Assembly (NCBI GenBank): GCA_021737145.1
Contig: JAIPEN010000015.1
Coordinates: 36,043 to 100,042, forward strand
DNA from: Desulfarculaceae bacterium
GTDB lineage: Bacteria > Desulfobacterota > Desulfarculia > Desulfarculales > Desulfarculaceae
DNA length: 64,000 bases
Direction of reading: 5' to 3'
Part shown: positions 8,774-17,898 of the stretch, piece after piece
Layout: each line of letters begins with the position of its first letter
How positions within the stretch are numbered: position 1 is the stretch's first letter
Program-made: the position numbers and the translations under genes
Notes under the pieces: model-generated
What the model was told of the DNA's origin: nothing
The model's input: only the letters and a program-made list of their open reading frames with translations
The model's database searches: none

Positions 8774-10030
8774 CTAGGCGGGATCCATCTTGGGGGTGCG
8801 CCAGATGAGCACCGCGATTGCTCCCACCAGGACCAGGGTGACGCAGCCGATGCCCAGATAGATGGCTCCCAGGCCCCAGGCGATTTCCACCCAGCCGGCC
8901 GCCTTGACCGCGAAGGCCCCCACCCCGAAGGTGAGGACGAACTTGGTGCCATAGGCGGTGTGCTGGAAGGCCGGCGGGCTCAAACGGCTGACCAGGGTGT
9001 TTTCCATGGGCTGCATGCCCAGCAGGAAGAAGACGTAGATCATGGCCAGCACCACCAGGGGCAGGTTGGCCGCCCAGGCCATGAAAAACACCGCCGGGAT
9101 GCTGATGGCGTGAAAGGTTAGGTAGCCCCAGCGCGGATCCACCCGTTCGCCCACCCAGCCGCCGAAGTACTGGCCCGCCGCGCCCACCGTGAAGATGAAG
9201 GCGGTGATCAGGGTGGCCATGAGGTTGCCCGAGATTCCGGCCCCGCCCACGGCCTGGAACCACACGAGCAGGTCCGGCGCGTTGATCTCCAGGTAGGTGG
9301 GCAGGCTCACGGTGAGGCCCCGGTAGGTGATGCCGCCGAGCATCATGGCGGTCAGCAGGATGACGAAGGGCCCCACCAGGCCCTTGGCGCTGCGGGCCGA
9401 ATCGCCCTGGGCCCTCACGGGCTCGTCCACCCTGAGGGCGGCCATGAGCCCGAAGCCGGCCAGGTTGAGCACTCCCAGGGCCACGAAGCCGGCCCGCGGC
9501 CCCCACAGCCACACCACCAGCCCGGTGATCAGCGGCGAGGCCCCCAGGCCCAGGTTGCCGAAGATGCCGTTAAAGGCCATGCCCCGGGCGATGCGCTTGA
9601 CGCCCCGGGCCACCAGGCCCAGCCCGGCGGGGTGGTAGCAGCCGGAGAACAGGCCCACCCCGGCCAGGGACAAGCTGAGCAGCAGGGGGTCGTCCACCAC
9701 GGCGGCGGCAGCCAGGCCGCAGAGCCCGGCCCCCAGGAAGAACGTCATCAACAGGGGTTTGGCCCCGAAACGGTCGCAGGCCAGGCCCCAGGGCAGGGCG
9801 GTGAGGCCGAACAAGAGGTATTGCCACAGGCTCAGCCCCAGCACCGCGGCCAGGGGCAGGTTGAGCAGGGCGGCCAGGGGCAGCACCACCGAGGGGAAGA
9901 CCAGCATGTTGTAGTGGCTCAGGAAGTGGCCAAAACAGGTCACCGCCAGGATGCGACGCTCTTCGGGGTTCAAGGCGCTATCTCCATAAAACAGCCGCTC
10001 CCAAGGCGGCGGCTGCAAAGTACATGGCAA
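8774..10030 (-). CDS. MFS transporter
   Basis: 418 residues with about 12 hydrophobic segments in two groups of six. The N-terminal half reads like MFS helices 1-4 (CFGHFLSHYNML; GLACDRFGAKPLL, the loop 2-3 motif A region). No drug- or sugar-specific signature is recognised. The GHFLSH/HYN element is seen in MFS groups related to fosmidomycin/cyanate-type transporters, but this is only suggestive. It is convergent with the first TRAP operon and separate from the zinc-type genes upstream on the same strand. The start is uncertain by a few codons. Confidence 0.85.
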   Translation of the reverse strand: MPCTLQPPPWERLFYGDSALNPEERRILAVTCFGHFLSHYNMLVFPSVVLPLAALLNLPLAAVLGLSLWQYLLFGLTALPWGLACDRFGAKPLLMTFFLGAGLCGLAAAAVVDDPLLLSLSLAGVGLFSGCYHPAGLGLVARGVKRIARGMAFNGIFGNLGLGASPLITGLVVWLWGPRAGFVALGVLNLAGFGLMAALRVDEPVRAQGDSARSAKGLVGPFVILLTAMMLGGITYRGLTVSLPTYLEINAPDLLVWFQAVGGAGISGNLMATLITAFIFTVGAAGQYFGGWVGERVDPRWGYLTFHAISIPAVFFMAWAANLPLVVLAMIYVFFLLGMQPMENTLVSRLSPPAFQHTAYGTKFVLTFGVGAFAVKAAGWVEIAWGLGAIYLGIGCVTLVLVGAIAVLIWRTPKMDPA

Positions 10031-10077
10031 AGATTTAAATTTACCCCCCTAGCTCCCCGCGGGCAAGCCGGGCGGGC

Positions 10078-10857
10078 CTAATAGGCGTAGGGCTCCTGGG
10101 AGCGGGTCTGGAACATGTAGGGCGGGGACGGGGCCGGGATGGGGGCCACCTCCTCGCTCTGGAAAAAGCAGCGCTCGTTGATGGCGGTCAGGCGGTTGGT
10201 GACCTTGTCCATCACCGCCTCGCTCTGGTCCGGGGCGGCCGGACGGGGCTCCAGGCGGCCGTAGAGCCGCACCCATTGGCCCTGGGCGGGGGGCTCGGCC
10301 CCGGGCGGCAGGGAGACCGAGAAGCCCACCCACACCGCGTCGGCCAGGCAGCACCACACGCTGAGCCGCACCACCGCGAAGCGGCCCTTGGCCTCGAGGG
10401 CCGGGGTGTTAACCACCTGGCCCCGGAACACATAGCGCTTGCCGGCCCAGGCCGGGGGCTTCTTTTCGGCCAGCAGGAACAGCTCGGCCAGGTTGATCTT
10501 GATGTACTCGTGGCCGCCGTGGCTCAGGCGCGAGGCGATGCGCTGGCGCTGCTGGGGGTTGAAGGCCGCGCCCCCGGTGCCCACCCCGGGCTGGGACCAG
10601 GCCCCCAGATCCCAGCCCAGGCCCACCACCAGCAGGGCGGCCAGGAGCAGGGGGCGCAGGGGCCCCGCCCGCCGGCCAGGGGCCAGGGCGATGGCCAGGC
10701 CGCACAGGGCCAACAGCCCCCCGGCCGAGCCGGTGAGCCAGCGGAACTTGGGGTTCAGGAGCATCCAGTAGTCCTGGCTGAAGGCCAGCATGAGCATGCA
10801 CAGGCCCAGCCCGGCCACGGCCAGGCCCTCGGCCAGCGCCCAGAATCGCGACCTCAC
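10078..10857 (-). CDS. DUF1980 / TIGR03943-family membrane protein
   Basis: 259 residues. Two or three N-terminal hydrophobic helices (about 5-75) precede a soluble C-terminal domain that contains KRYVFRGQVV, a Trp-Cys-Cys pair (SVWCCLADAVWVGF) and a WVRLYGRL segment, typical of the YcgQ/TIGR03943 family. The GTG start overlaps the stop of the upstream permease (GTGA). Homologues are repeatedly paired with YraQ/YcgR permeases and are predicted to take part in metal (often zinc) handling. That prediction fits the ZnuA-like gene nearby. Biochemical function is unproven. Confidence 0.8.
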   Translation of the reverse strand: MRSRFWALAEGLAVAGLGLCMLMLAFSQDYWMLLNPKFRWLTGSAGGLLALCGLAIALAPGRRAGPLRPLLLAALLVVGLGWDLGAWSQPGVGTGGAAFNPQQRQRIASRLSHGGHEYIKINLAELFLLAEKKPPAWAGKRYVFRGQVVNTPALEAKGRFAVVRLSVWCCLADAVWVGFSVSLPPGAEPPAQGQWVRLYGRLEPRPAAPDQSEAVMDKVTNRLTAINERCFFQSEEVAPIPAPSPPYMFQTRSQEPYAY

Positions 10858-11780
10858 CAGCACAGCCACCCCCACAGCAACGACAGCGCCCCCACCAGCA
10901 GGGTGGGCAGCAGGGCCAGGGCCAGCACCGCTCCCTTGCGGAAGGCGCCGCCCCACATGGCCAGGAGCTTCAGGTCCACCATGGGCCCCAGGGCGATGAA
11001 GGCCAGTTGGGAGGCGGGCGGGAAGCCCAGGAAAGATGCGGCCACGAAGGCGTCGGCCTCGGAGCAGACCGACAAGAGCACGGCCAGGGCCATCATGGTC
11101 CCCACCGAGAGCAGAAGGTCGCCCCGCACCGCGCCGAGGATCTCCAGGGGCAAAAAGGCCTTGACCGCCGCGGCGGCCACCGCCCCGGCCAGCAGATACA
11201 CGGCCATCGAGGAAAACTCCTCACCGGTGCGCACCAGGATGGACCAGGGGGTCCGCCCCGGCGGGGAGTGATCGTGGCCGCAGCCGCAGGCCGCCTCGGC
11301 CGGGGAGGAAAGCAGGGGCACGGGCAGGGGCTTGTCGGGCTTGAGCAGGCCGCCCCCGGCCCGCCGGCCCAGCCACAGGCCCACCGCCGCCGCGCTGAGC
11401 CCCACCACCACCACCCGTCCCAGGATCATGGACCAGCGGCCCTGGAAGGCCACGTAGGTGGAGATGAGCACCACCGGGTTGATCACCGGCCCGGCCAGCA
11501 TGTAGGTCAGTGCGGTGGAGGGGGGCACGCCCCGCTCCAGCAAACGCCGGGCCACGGGCACCACCCCGCACTCGCAGGTGGGCAGCAGCATGCCCGCGCC
11601 CAGGCCCAGGCCCACCTGGGCCAAACGGCTGCGGGGCAGGCGGCGGGCCAAAAGCTCCGGGCTCAGGAAGGCCTCCACCAGGGCCCCCACCAGCGAGCCC
11701 AGGAGCAGGAAGGGGGCCGCCTCCCAGAACAGGGCCAGGACCAGGGAAAAGAAAAGCTCGATCTGATCGGGTTGGTTCAT
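10854..11780 (-). CDS. YraQ/YcgR-type (DUF318) permease
   Basis: 308 residues, about eight membrane helices in two related halves. Diagnostic features are PTCECGVVPVARRL with its paired cysteines in the first half, MLAGPVINPVVLIST, a central cytosolic loop containing the metal-binding-looking cluster CGCGHDH, and SVCSEADAFVAASF in the second half. It partners the DUF1980 protein whose start overlaps its stop. The family is predicted to move a metal ion or metalloid; the Cys/His loop favours a soft transition metal. Substrate is inferred from context only. Confidence 0.85.
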   Translation of the reverse strand: MNQPDQIELFFSLVLALFWEAAPFLLLGSLVGALVEAFLSPELLARRLPRSRLAQVGLGLGAGMLLPTCECGVVPVARRLLERGVPPSTALTYMLAGPVINPVVLISTYVAFQGRWSMILGRVVVVGLSAAAVGLWLGRRAGGGLLKPDKPLPVPLLSSPAEAACGCGHDHSPPGRTPWSILVRTGEEFSSMAVYLLAGAVAAAAVKAFLPLEILGAVRGDLLLSVGTMMALAVLLSVCSEADAFVAASFLGFPPASQLAFIALGPMVDLKLLAMWGGAFRKGAVLALALLPTLLVGALSLLWGWLCW

Positions 11781-11794
11781 CCCCGCGTCCAGTG

Positions 11795-11918
11795 TCCGGC
11801 TTCGCCAGCCACCGGCATACGGTGTTGCTGGCTGCGCTTGGGCCTCGACGTAGCTCGGGCTACGCCTGCGGCCCTAGCTTGCCAGACGCCTTGTCTGCCG
11901 GCGGCTGGCTGTGCCGGG
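11795..11918 (-). repeat. 124-bp dispersed structured repeat, copy 1 (minus orientation)
   Basis: The reverse complement of this block matches 56756-56879 at about 110 of 124 positions by eye, without gaps. It begins CCGGCTTCGCCAGCCA and ends TGGCTGTGCCGGG (plus strand), so its ends are imperfect inverted repeats. The centre holds CGTAGC-CCGA-GCTACG when read on the minus strand. It fills most of the gap between the permease and the ZnuA-like gene and has no coding capacity. Confidence 0.85.
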
Positions 11919-12032
11919 CCTGGGTGCAAGCCGTAGCCCGACAATGCCGGTTCTTTTTTCATAAAGACCCCATGAACCCTAGTTCGTTGTTTAATTGTCA
12001 CCCAACCCTCGTGAAATATGCGGGCTGGAATC

Positions 12033-12908
12033 CTACTCCAGGCCCTTGGCTAAGGCCTCGGCCATGGCCTTCAGGTTGGCCGGGTAGTCCCGGGCCAGGG
12101 GGTCCAGGGACACCACCACCCCGTTGATGGCCCGGGCCAGGGCCCGGGCGCTGGCCGGGGAGAACTGGGGCTGCACGAAAATGACCCGGATGCCCTCTTT
12201 CTTGGCCTCGCTGACGATGGCGGCCAGACGGCGGGGGCCGGGCTCCTTGCCCTCCAGCTCCACCGCCTCCTGCTTGAGACCGTAGGTATCCAGCAGATAG
12301 CCGTAGGCCGGGTGGTAGACCAGCACGGTGTGGCCCTTGAGCGGGGCCAGGATATGGGCCAGCCTGGCGTCCAGGCCCTTGAGGCGGGCCTGAACCCGGG
12401 ACAGGTTGGCCGCGAACTCATCGGCGTGGGCCGGGTCCAGGGCGCTCAGGGCGCGGGCGGTGTTGGCGGCCAGGGTCATCATCTGGCCGGGGCCCAGCCA
12501 CACGTGGGGGTCGGGCGCGCCGGGCTCGTGGCCGGGCAGGTGCTGCTGGTCACGGCCGCGATGGTGGCCTTTCAAACGGCGCAGCTTTATGCCCGCCTGC
12601 ATGGGCGCCACCTTGAGCTTGGGGAAGCTGGCGGCCAGGCGGGGCAGCAGCGATCTTTCAAAGGGCACCCCGATGCTCAGGTAGAGACGGGCCCCGCCCA
12701 GGGAGGCCAGCTGGCGGGGGCCGGGCTCGTAGGTGGCCGGCGAGGCCCCGGGGGGCAGCAGGACCAGGGGCTTTACGTAAGGCCCTCCAACGGCCGAGAC
12801 CAGCCAGGCCTGGGGCGGGATGGACACCCCCACCAGGACGGGCGGCGCGGCCAGGGCGGCCGGGCACAGCAGGGTCAGCAGCAGGCAGGCCAGTAATACG
12901 CGGCGCAT
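12033..12908 (-). CDS. ZnuA-like metal ABC transporter substrate-binding protein
   Basis: 291 residues: a signal peptide (MRRVLLACLLLTLL...ALA), then a cluster A-I metal-binding domain. Likely ligands are the His in PDPHVWLGP and the His in VYHPAYGYLLDTYG. A His/Arg-rich loop around residues 125-145 (HHRGRDQQHLPGHEP) is typical of zinc scavengers. The position that is His in classic ZnuA reads SPATYEP here, so one ligand is replaced. The ATG at 12908 is preferred because GGAGAGG lies 6 nt upstream. No ABC permease or ATPase is adjacent; the YraQ-type permease lies downstream. Confidence 0.85.
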   Translation of the reverse strand: MRRVLLACLLLTLLCPAALAAPPVLVGVSIPPQAWLVSAVGGPYVKPLVLLPPGASPATYEPGPRQLASLGGARLYLSIGVPFERSLLPRLAASFPKLKVAPMQAGIKLRRLKGHHRGRDQQHLPGHEPGAPDPHVWLGPGQMMTLAANTARALSALDPAHADEFAANLSRVQARLKGLDARLAHILAPLKGHTVLVYHPAYGYLLDTYGLKQEAVELEGKEPGPRRLAAIVSEAKKEGIRVIFVQPQFSPASARALARAINGVVVSLDPLARDYPANLKAMAEALAKGLE

Positions 12909-12930
12909 GGTCATCCTCTCCCCAGAAAAA

Positions 12931-12947
12931 GTATTACATATTATTAC
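12931..12947. promoter_or_regulatory. Candidate Fur/Zur-family operator upstream of the zinc-type gene
   Basis: GTATTA-CATAT-TATTAC is an AT-rich near-dyad (5 of 6 arm positions pair) in otherwise GC-rich sequence, 23 bp upstream of the ZnuA-like start. Its size and composition resemble Fur-superfamily boxes. No Zur regulator is visible in the window. Confidence 0.35.
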
Positions 12948-13139
12948 CACAGGGAGGCGCTTCTCGCCCGCGCCGGGCCGCCTTGGGGGAGGGCGCGGAA
13001 GCAGGATCAGGCTTCATGGTGGCACGGGCTTCGGGGCAAGGCAAGCGAGGGCCGAGCCGGCGGGGCGTCTTGAGGCTTGAGCGCCGCTGTCCGGCGGAGT
13101 AAAGTGGCTGCTGAATCCATGCACCGGAGAAAGCAGCCC

Positions 13140-14249
13140 ATGATCCGCGTTTCGCAGCCGCTCACCGACCAAGCCGAGATCGAAGCCCTTGCCCAGGCCA
13201 TGGACCTGGCCTACTTCGGGCACGGGGCCAAGGTGGTGGAGTTCGAAAAGGCGCTCCAGGATTATTTCGGAGACCCCGCCTACGAGGTGGTCTGCGTCAG
13301 CTCGGGAACCGCCGCCCTGCAACTGGCCCTGGAGGCCCTGGGCATCGGGCCGGGCGACGAGGTGCTGGCGCCTTCGCTCACCTTTGTGGCCAGCTTCCAG
13401 GCCATCGGGGCCACGGGAGCCGCGCCGGTGGCCTGCGACGTTCGCGAAAAAGATCTGCTCCTGGACCTGGCCGACGCACACCGGCGCCTGACCCCCCGCG
13501 CCAAGGCGGTGATGCCGGTGCACTACGCGGGCAACCCCGGCGACCTGGCGGAGCTCTACGCCTGGGCCGGGGAGCGCGGCCTGAAGGTGGTGGAAGACGC
13601 GGCCCACGCCTTTGGCGGCGAGCACGGCGGGCGCAAGGTGGGGGTCACCGGCGAGGTGGCCTGCTTCAGTTTCGACTCGCTGAAAAACATCACCTGCGGA
13701 GAAGGCGGGGCCGTGGTGTGCCGCGATCCGGAGGTGGCCCGGCTGGTGCGCATCAAGCGGGCCCTGGGCATGGACCGCAAAGGGGCCACCGGCGCGCCGG
13801 GAACCTCGCCCTATGACGTGGTCACCTCGGGCTGGCGCTATCACATGAGCAACCTCAACGCGGCCATGGGCCTGGTGCAGCTGGGCAAGGCGCCCGAGTT
13901 CATCGCCCGCCGCCGGGAGATCGCCAAGCGCTACGATCAGGCCTTCGCCGCTCTGGACGGCGTGGCGACCCTGAGCGCCGATTACGGCCAGGTGGCGCCG
14001 TTCATCCACACCATAAGGGTGCTGGACGGGCGCAGGCCGGAGCTGCAGACCCACCTGGGGGAGCGGGAAATCGAATCCGGGGTCTACTACCCCGCCTGCC
14101 ATTTACACAGCCACTACAGGGTGGAGGGGCAAAGCCTGCCTGTCAGCGAAAGACTGGAACAGGAGATTCTGAGCCTGCCCCTGCACTGCGCCCTGAGCGA
14201 CGATGAGGTCGGGGTGGTCATCCGCGCCCTGCAAGAATTCTCGGCATAA
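13140..14249 (+). CDS. DegT/DnrJ/EryC1/StrS-family sugar aminotransferase
   Basis: 369-residue PLP enzyme. Family features are CVSSGTAALQLAL (phosphate-binding turn), APSLTFVAS, VVEDAAHAFGG (Asp contacting the PLP nitrogen) and FSFDSLKNITCGEGG, whose Lys forms the Schiff base. Such enzymes transfer an amino group from glutamate to 4-keto or 3-keto nucleotide sugars, giving building blocks for LPS, capsule or glycoprotein glycans. The ATG at 13140 is chosen because the sequence starting MIRVSQP matches family N-termini and GGAGA lies 9 nt upstream. A second family member is at 34439. Confidence 0.9.
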   Translation: MIRVSQPLTDQAEIEALAQAMDLAYFGHGAKVVEFEKALQDYFGDPAYEVVCVSSGTAALQLALEALGIGPGDEVLAPSLTFVASFQAIGATGAAPVACDVREKDLLLDLADAHRRLTPRAKAVMPVHYAGNPGDLAELYAWAGERGLKVVEDAAHAFGGEHGGRKVGVTGEVACFSFDSLKNITCGEGGAVVCRDPEVARLVRIKRALGMDRKGATGAPGTSPYDVVTSGWRYHMSNLNAAMGLVQLGKAPEFIARRREIAKRYDQAFAALDGVATLSADYGQVAPFIHTIRVLDGRRPELQTHLGEREIESGVYYPACHLHSHYRVEGQSLPVSERLEQEILSLPLHCALSDDEVGVVIRALQEFSA

Positions 14250-14299
14250 TACCCAGGCGTGCTCCCGGGCCCGGTGGCCCGGGGTTTTGCGCGCGGCGC

Positions 14300-16936
14300 T
14301 CAGGAGCGGGGCGGGGCCGGCTGCTGGAGGGCCTGGCGGGCCGGTTCGGCCCACCGGCTGGCCGGGAAGCGGCCGACCAGCTCGCCCCACACCATGCGGG
14401 CCTGGGCCGTCTGTCCGGCCCGTTGCCAGCAAAGCCCCGCGTGGTACAGGGCCTCGGGGACCAGGCGCGACTCGGGTAGGTGGGTGACCAGCCCCAGGAA
14501 GGCCTCGGCCGCCCGGGCGTTTTGCTCTAGCCGCATCAGGCTCAAGGCCCGGTGATATAGGATGTGGTCGATCATCAGGGAGCGGGGATAGCGCCGGGCC
14601 GCCTGGCCCAAGAGCTCGGCCGCGCGGGCGTAGTCCTTGGCCGCGAAGGCCTCCTTGCCCCGGTTGAAGGCCACGGTGGAGTCGGCCTTGAGCCCCAGCC
14701 CCACATAGGCCGCCGCTCCGGCCCCCAACACCAACAGCCCGGCCAGGGCCAAAAGCCCGGCGTGGCGCGAGGCCCAGCCCAAAGGCCGGGCCAGGCCGCG
14801 CTCCAGCCAACGGGCCAGGGCCTCCAGGGGCCGGTTCAGCCCGCCGCGCGCGGCCCGGCTCCAGGCGGTGCGCCGCACTCCGGGCAGGCAGGCCAGCCCG
14901 GCCAGGCAGGCCAACCCGAACAACACTTGCCCCAAATAGTTGGGCCAACTCTGGCCGAAATACAGGCGCACCTTGTTTCGGGTGGGGTAGATGATCATAA
15001 AGGCCGGGCTGGCCAAAAAGACCCGCTCGGCCCCCTCCACCTTCCAGTTGGGGTGATAGGACATCTTCACCAGCAGGGGGGTGCGCCGGTCGGTGCTTAT
15101 GTTTATCTCCTGCCAGCCCACCCGGGAGCTGACCCGGGCCGGGGGCAGAGGCTGGCGGGGCGCTTCGGCCAGGGCGCGGGGGACCACCGCCGCGAAGCGT
15201 TCCGGATCGCCGGCCTGGCCCTGGGGCGCGAAGATCAGGGGCACTTCCAGATCGCCCCGCCGGTACCACTCAAAGGCCTGGCTCTTCCAGTCCCCCCCGG
15301 TAACCAGCATCGGCTTGTACTTCAGGGGCGTCACGTAGCCCGTGCCGGCGCCCGCCACCCGGTAGACGCCGTAGGGGCCGATGCGGGCCTGGCGCGTGAA
15401 GCCGGGGTCCGCCTCCACCAGGCGGCGCACCCGCTGGCTGATCACCACCATCTGGCTGGCGTTGTAGAGCCTCAGCCGGGCGCGGGCCCGGGCCAGGTCG
15501 AAGCGGGCGTAGTTGTAGCCGGTGATGGGGGTGCTGGGGGTCAGGCTGGTGAGGGACTGCAAGTAATAGATGAAGGGCGAGTTGGGCGAGGACTGGATGT
15601 AGAGCCCTTCCAGGGTGGAGCGGCCCGAGAACAGGGGCAGGTTCTCCATGGCCCGCACCGTGCCCGCCCGGCGGTGGAGGATGGAGTGCTCGTAGAGCAC
15701 CCGGGGATCGGCCGGGCCGCCGCGCAGGAAACGGTTGAGCCCGCGGTAATCGTCCCAGCCGGGCGCGGCCTGGAAGCCTGAGTAGTTCCAGGTGATCCAG
15801 CGGGGGATGTAGCTGACCGCGTGGCCCACGCTAAGCACCACCAGCACCAGGGCCAGGAGCGGGGCCAGGGACCGGCCCGGCACGCGGCTCAGCCAGCCGC
15901 CCAGGGCCCAGGCGGCCCACAGCACCACCCCCAGCCAGGCAAAGGGCAAGAAGCGGATGTCGATCACGTTGATGTGGTAGGCCACCAGGTAGAGCAGCGA
16001 GGCCAGCACCACCTGGCCGCCGAAAAAGGCGGCCGGCCCCAGGGGGACGCCCCGCCGCAGGCGGGCGGCCAGGCCCAACAGCAGCGAGACCAGGGCCACG
16101 GCCATGAGCGGCCAGAGCAGGGGAGGCAGCACCGCCTTCCAGTCGGTGATGATCCACACCATGTTGTGGGGGCTGTTGTAGGGCGCGAAGACCAACAGGG
16201 GCACGATCCAGAAGCCCAGGAAGGCAAAGGCCAGGACATAGACCTTGCCCAGATAAAGGGTCCGTTGGGCCAGGGAGCGGTGGAACAGGAGCAGGCCCCC
16301 GGCCAGCACCCCGAACAGCAGGGGCCCGCCGTGGCAAAGGCCGGTGGCGGCCAGGCACAGGGCGGCGCGCACCGGGTGGCGGCGCTCGTCCCGGTCGCCC
16401 CACAGGGCCCCCAGGAACACCGCCATCAGGGCCAGGCTGTAGGAATAGGTGAACTCGCCGGCCAGCAGGCTGGGCAGGTTGCCGCCATAGGCGGAGTTGG
16501 TCTGGTTGAACAAAAACAACAGGCTGAACACCGCGCCCAAGGGCGGGGCCGGAAAGGGGGCCCGGGCCAGGCGCAGCCCCAGCCACAGGCCCAGGGGCAG
16601 GGCAAAGGCCCCGCCCGCGGTGACGAGCTTGAAGGCCGCTTGCAGGGGCATGAGCCAGGACAGGGCGGCCATGCCCAAAAAGGGCAGGGGGAAGTAGAAC
16701 TGGAAGATGGGATATCCGGCCAGGTTGCCCGGGCACCAGCCCAGGATGCGCCCCGAGGGCAGGAGCACGTTTTTCAGATACCAGGCCGCGTATACGTGGC
16801 TGCCGGTGTCGCCGCCGGTGGTCACTCCGGGGCTGGCGAGCAGCTCCGGCCGGAAGTAGAGCAGCAGATAGGCCCAGCAGGCGGCCAGGACCGCCAGCTC
16901 CAGGGCCAGGCGGCCGCGGTTTTTCCGGGCGCTCAT
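14300..16936 (-). CDS. Large GT-C-like membrane protein (PTPS-related type) with C-terminal TPR-like repeats
   Basis: 878 residues. About 12 hydrophobic helices span residues 10-400. The first loop contains GGDTGSHVYAAWYLKN with the paired acidic/His residues and GNLAGYPIFQFYFPLPFLG, both seen in the 'PTPS-related' membrane family that resembles GT-C glycosyltransferases. A soluble middle domain (about 400-680) is followed by another helix pair, and residues about 770-870 are alpha-helical TPR/YbgF-like repeats (FNRGKEAFAAKDYARAAELL). Its ATG overlaps the stop of the upstream exported protein (ATGA). A lipid-linked sugar transferase or polysaccharide role is inferred. Confidence 0.75.
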   Translation of the reverse strand: MSARKNRGRLALELAVLAACWAYLLLYFRPELLASPGVTTGGDTGSHVYAAWYLKNVLLPSGRILGWCPGNLAGYPIFQFYFPLPFLGMAALSWLMPLQAAFKLVTAGGAFALPLGLWLGLRLARAPFPAPPLGAVFSLLFLFNQTNSAYGGNLPSLLAGEFTYSYSLALMAVFLGALWGDRDERRHPVRAALCLAATGLCHGGPLLFGVLAGGLLLFHRSLAQRTLYLGKVYVLAFAFLGFWIVPLLVFAPYNSPHNMVWIITDWKAVLPPLLWPLMAVALVSLLLGLAARLRRGVPLGPAAFFGGQVVLASLLYLVAYHINVIDIRFLPFAWLGVVLWAAWALGGWLSRVPGRSLAPLLALVLVVLSVGHAVSYIPRWITWNYSGFQAAPGWDDYRGLNRFLRGGPADPRVLYEHSILHRRAGTVRAMENLPLFSGRSTLEGLYIQSSPNSPFIYYLQSLTSLTPSTPITGYNYARFDLARARARLRLYNASQMVVISQRVRRLVEADPGFTRQARIGPYGVYRVAGAGTGYVTPLKYKPMLVTGGDWKSQAFEWYRRGDLEVPLIFAPQGQAGDPERFAAVVPRALAEAPRQPLPPARVSSRVGWQEINISTDRRTPLLVKMSYHPNWKVEGAERVFLASPAFMIIYPTRNKVRLYFGQSWPNYLGQVLFGLACLAGLACLPGVRRTAWSRAARGGLNRPLEALARWLERGLARPLGWASRHAGLLALAGLLVLGAGAAAYVGLGLKADSTVAFNRGKEAFAAKDYARAAELLGQAARRYPRSLMIDHILYHRALSLMRLEQNARAAEAFLGLVTHLPESRLVPEALYHAGLCWQRAGQTAQARMVWGELVGRFPASRWAEPARQALQQPAPPRS

Positions 16937-17745
16937 GCCCCGGCCCTCCGGCGCGCGGCCCAGGCCAGGCCCAGCATGGCCGCCAAGAGCGCCCCGGCCA
17001 AGGCCCACAGCCAGGGCCGCCAGGCATGGAGCGGGTCGCTCAGGGCGCTCACCGTGACCAGGGCCTGGGCGGCGGCGGCGTGGTGGATGCCCCGGCGCTC
17101 ATAGCTCACCAGCCCGGCCAGGGGGTAGGTGGAGCCGCTCAGGGCGGCCCGGTTGGCCAGCTCCAGCGGGACCTCGGTCCGGGCCCCGGGGGCCAGCTCC
17201 AGGCCGCGCCGCATCCGGGCCGGCTCGAACTCGGCCGGGGCCAGCACCTCCAGCTCCACCTTTAGGGGCTGGTCATAGGGGTTGGCGAGCAGCAGGGCCG
17301 GGGGCCGGCCGGGCAGGGGATGGCCCCGGCGGCCTTGCAGGCCCAGGGCCGCAGCGGCGGAGCTCCCCTTGGCGAACAGGCCCCAGGACACCGCGCTCAG
17401 GGGATAGCCGTTGGGGTCGTGGTAATCCACCCGCACCGTGAAGCCGTAGCTTCCCGGCAGCTCGGCCCGGAAGGGCAGGCTCAACTCCACCCGGTCCTGG
17501 GCGCCCCGGGCCAGCAGGTCCGCGCCCGCGCTGCGCGCCGTTTCCTTTCCCAGAAAAAGGCTGTAGCTCAGGCGGCGGGCGGTTTCCGGGCCTTGGTTAA
17601 GGGTGGTGATGGTGGCGCGCAGGGTTTCGCCGTCCAGGGCGGAGCGCACCATTACCCGCAGGCTTATCCCGGCCCGGGCTGGGCCGGCCCCGGCCAGGCC
17701 CAGGAGCAAAATCAACAAGCAGGCGATGGCACGGTGTCTGAGCAT
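16933..17745 (-). CDS. Exported Ig-like-domain protein with C-terminal membrane anchor
   Basis: 270 residues: signal peptide (about 1-25, ending PARA), beta-rich domains resembling bacterial NEW/CARDB-like Ig folds (about 26-230), one transmembrane helix (about 243-262) and a short Arg-rich cytoplasmic tail. This arrangement resembles COG1470-type predicted membrane proteins. It is translationally coupled to the giant GT-C/TPR gene, so the two probably act together at the periplasmic face. I do not recognise a specific function. Confidence 0.65.
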   Translation of the reverse strand: MLRHRAIACLLILLLGLAGAGPARAGISLRVMVRSALDGETLRATITTLNQGPETARRLSYSLFLGKETARSAGADLLARGAQDRVELSLPFRAELPGSYGFTVRVDYHDPNGYPLSAVSWGLFAKGSSAAAALGLQGRRGHPLPGRPPALLLANPYDQPLKVELEVLAPAEFEPARMRRGLELAPGARTEVPLELANRAALSGSTYPLAGLVSYERRGIHHAAAAQALVTVSALSDPLHAWRPWLWALAGALLAAMLGLAWAARRRAGA

Positions 17746-17898
17746 GGGCTTTAGTCTGCCCGCAACTTGGCCTGGGGGTCAATTTGCTAATTTATGGTAA
17801 GAAGATATCCGATGGCCCCAGGGCGGACAGTGCTTGACTAGCGACATGCTGGAGGGTATCCATTTAGTTTGTCTTGTTGAGCTTGTTCAGCCCCTAAC

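Noticed and set aside
13030..13090. GCAAGCGAGGGCCGAGCCGG stretch resembling part of the 124-bp repeat
   Set aside because: Only a short partial resemblance with no matching ends; probably common GC-rich words.
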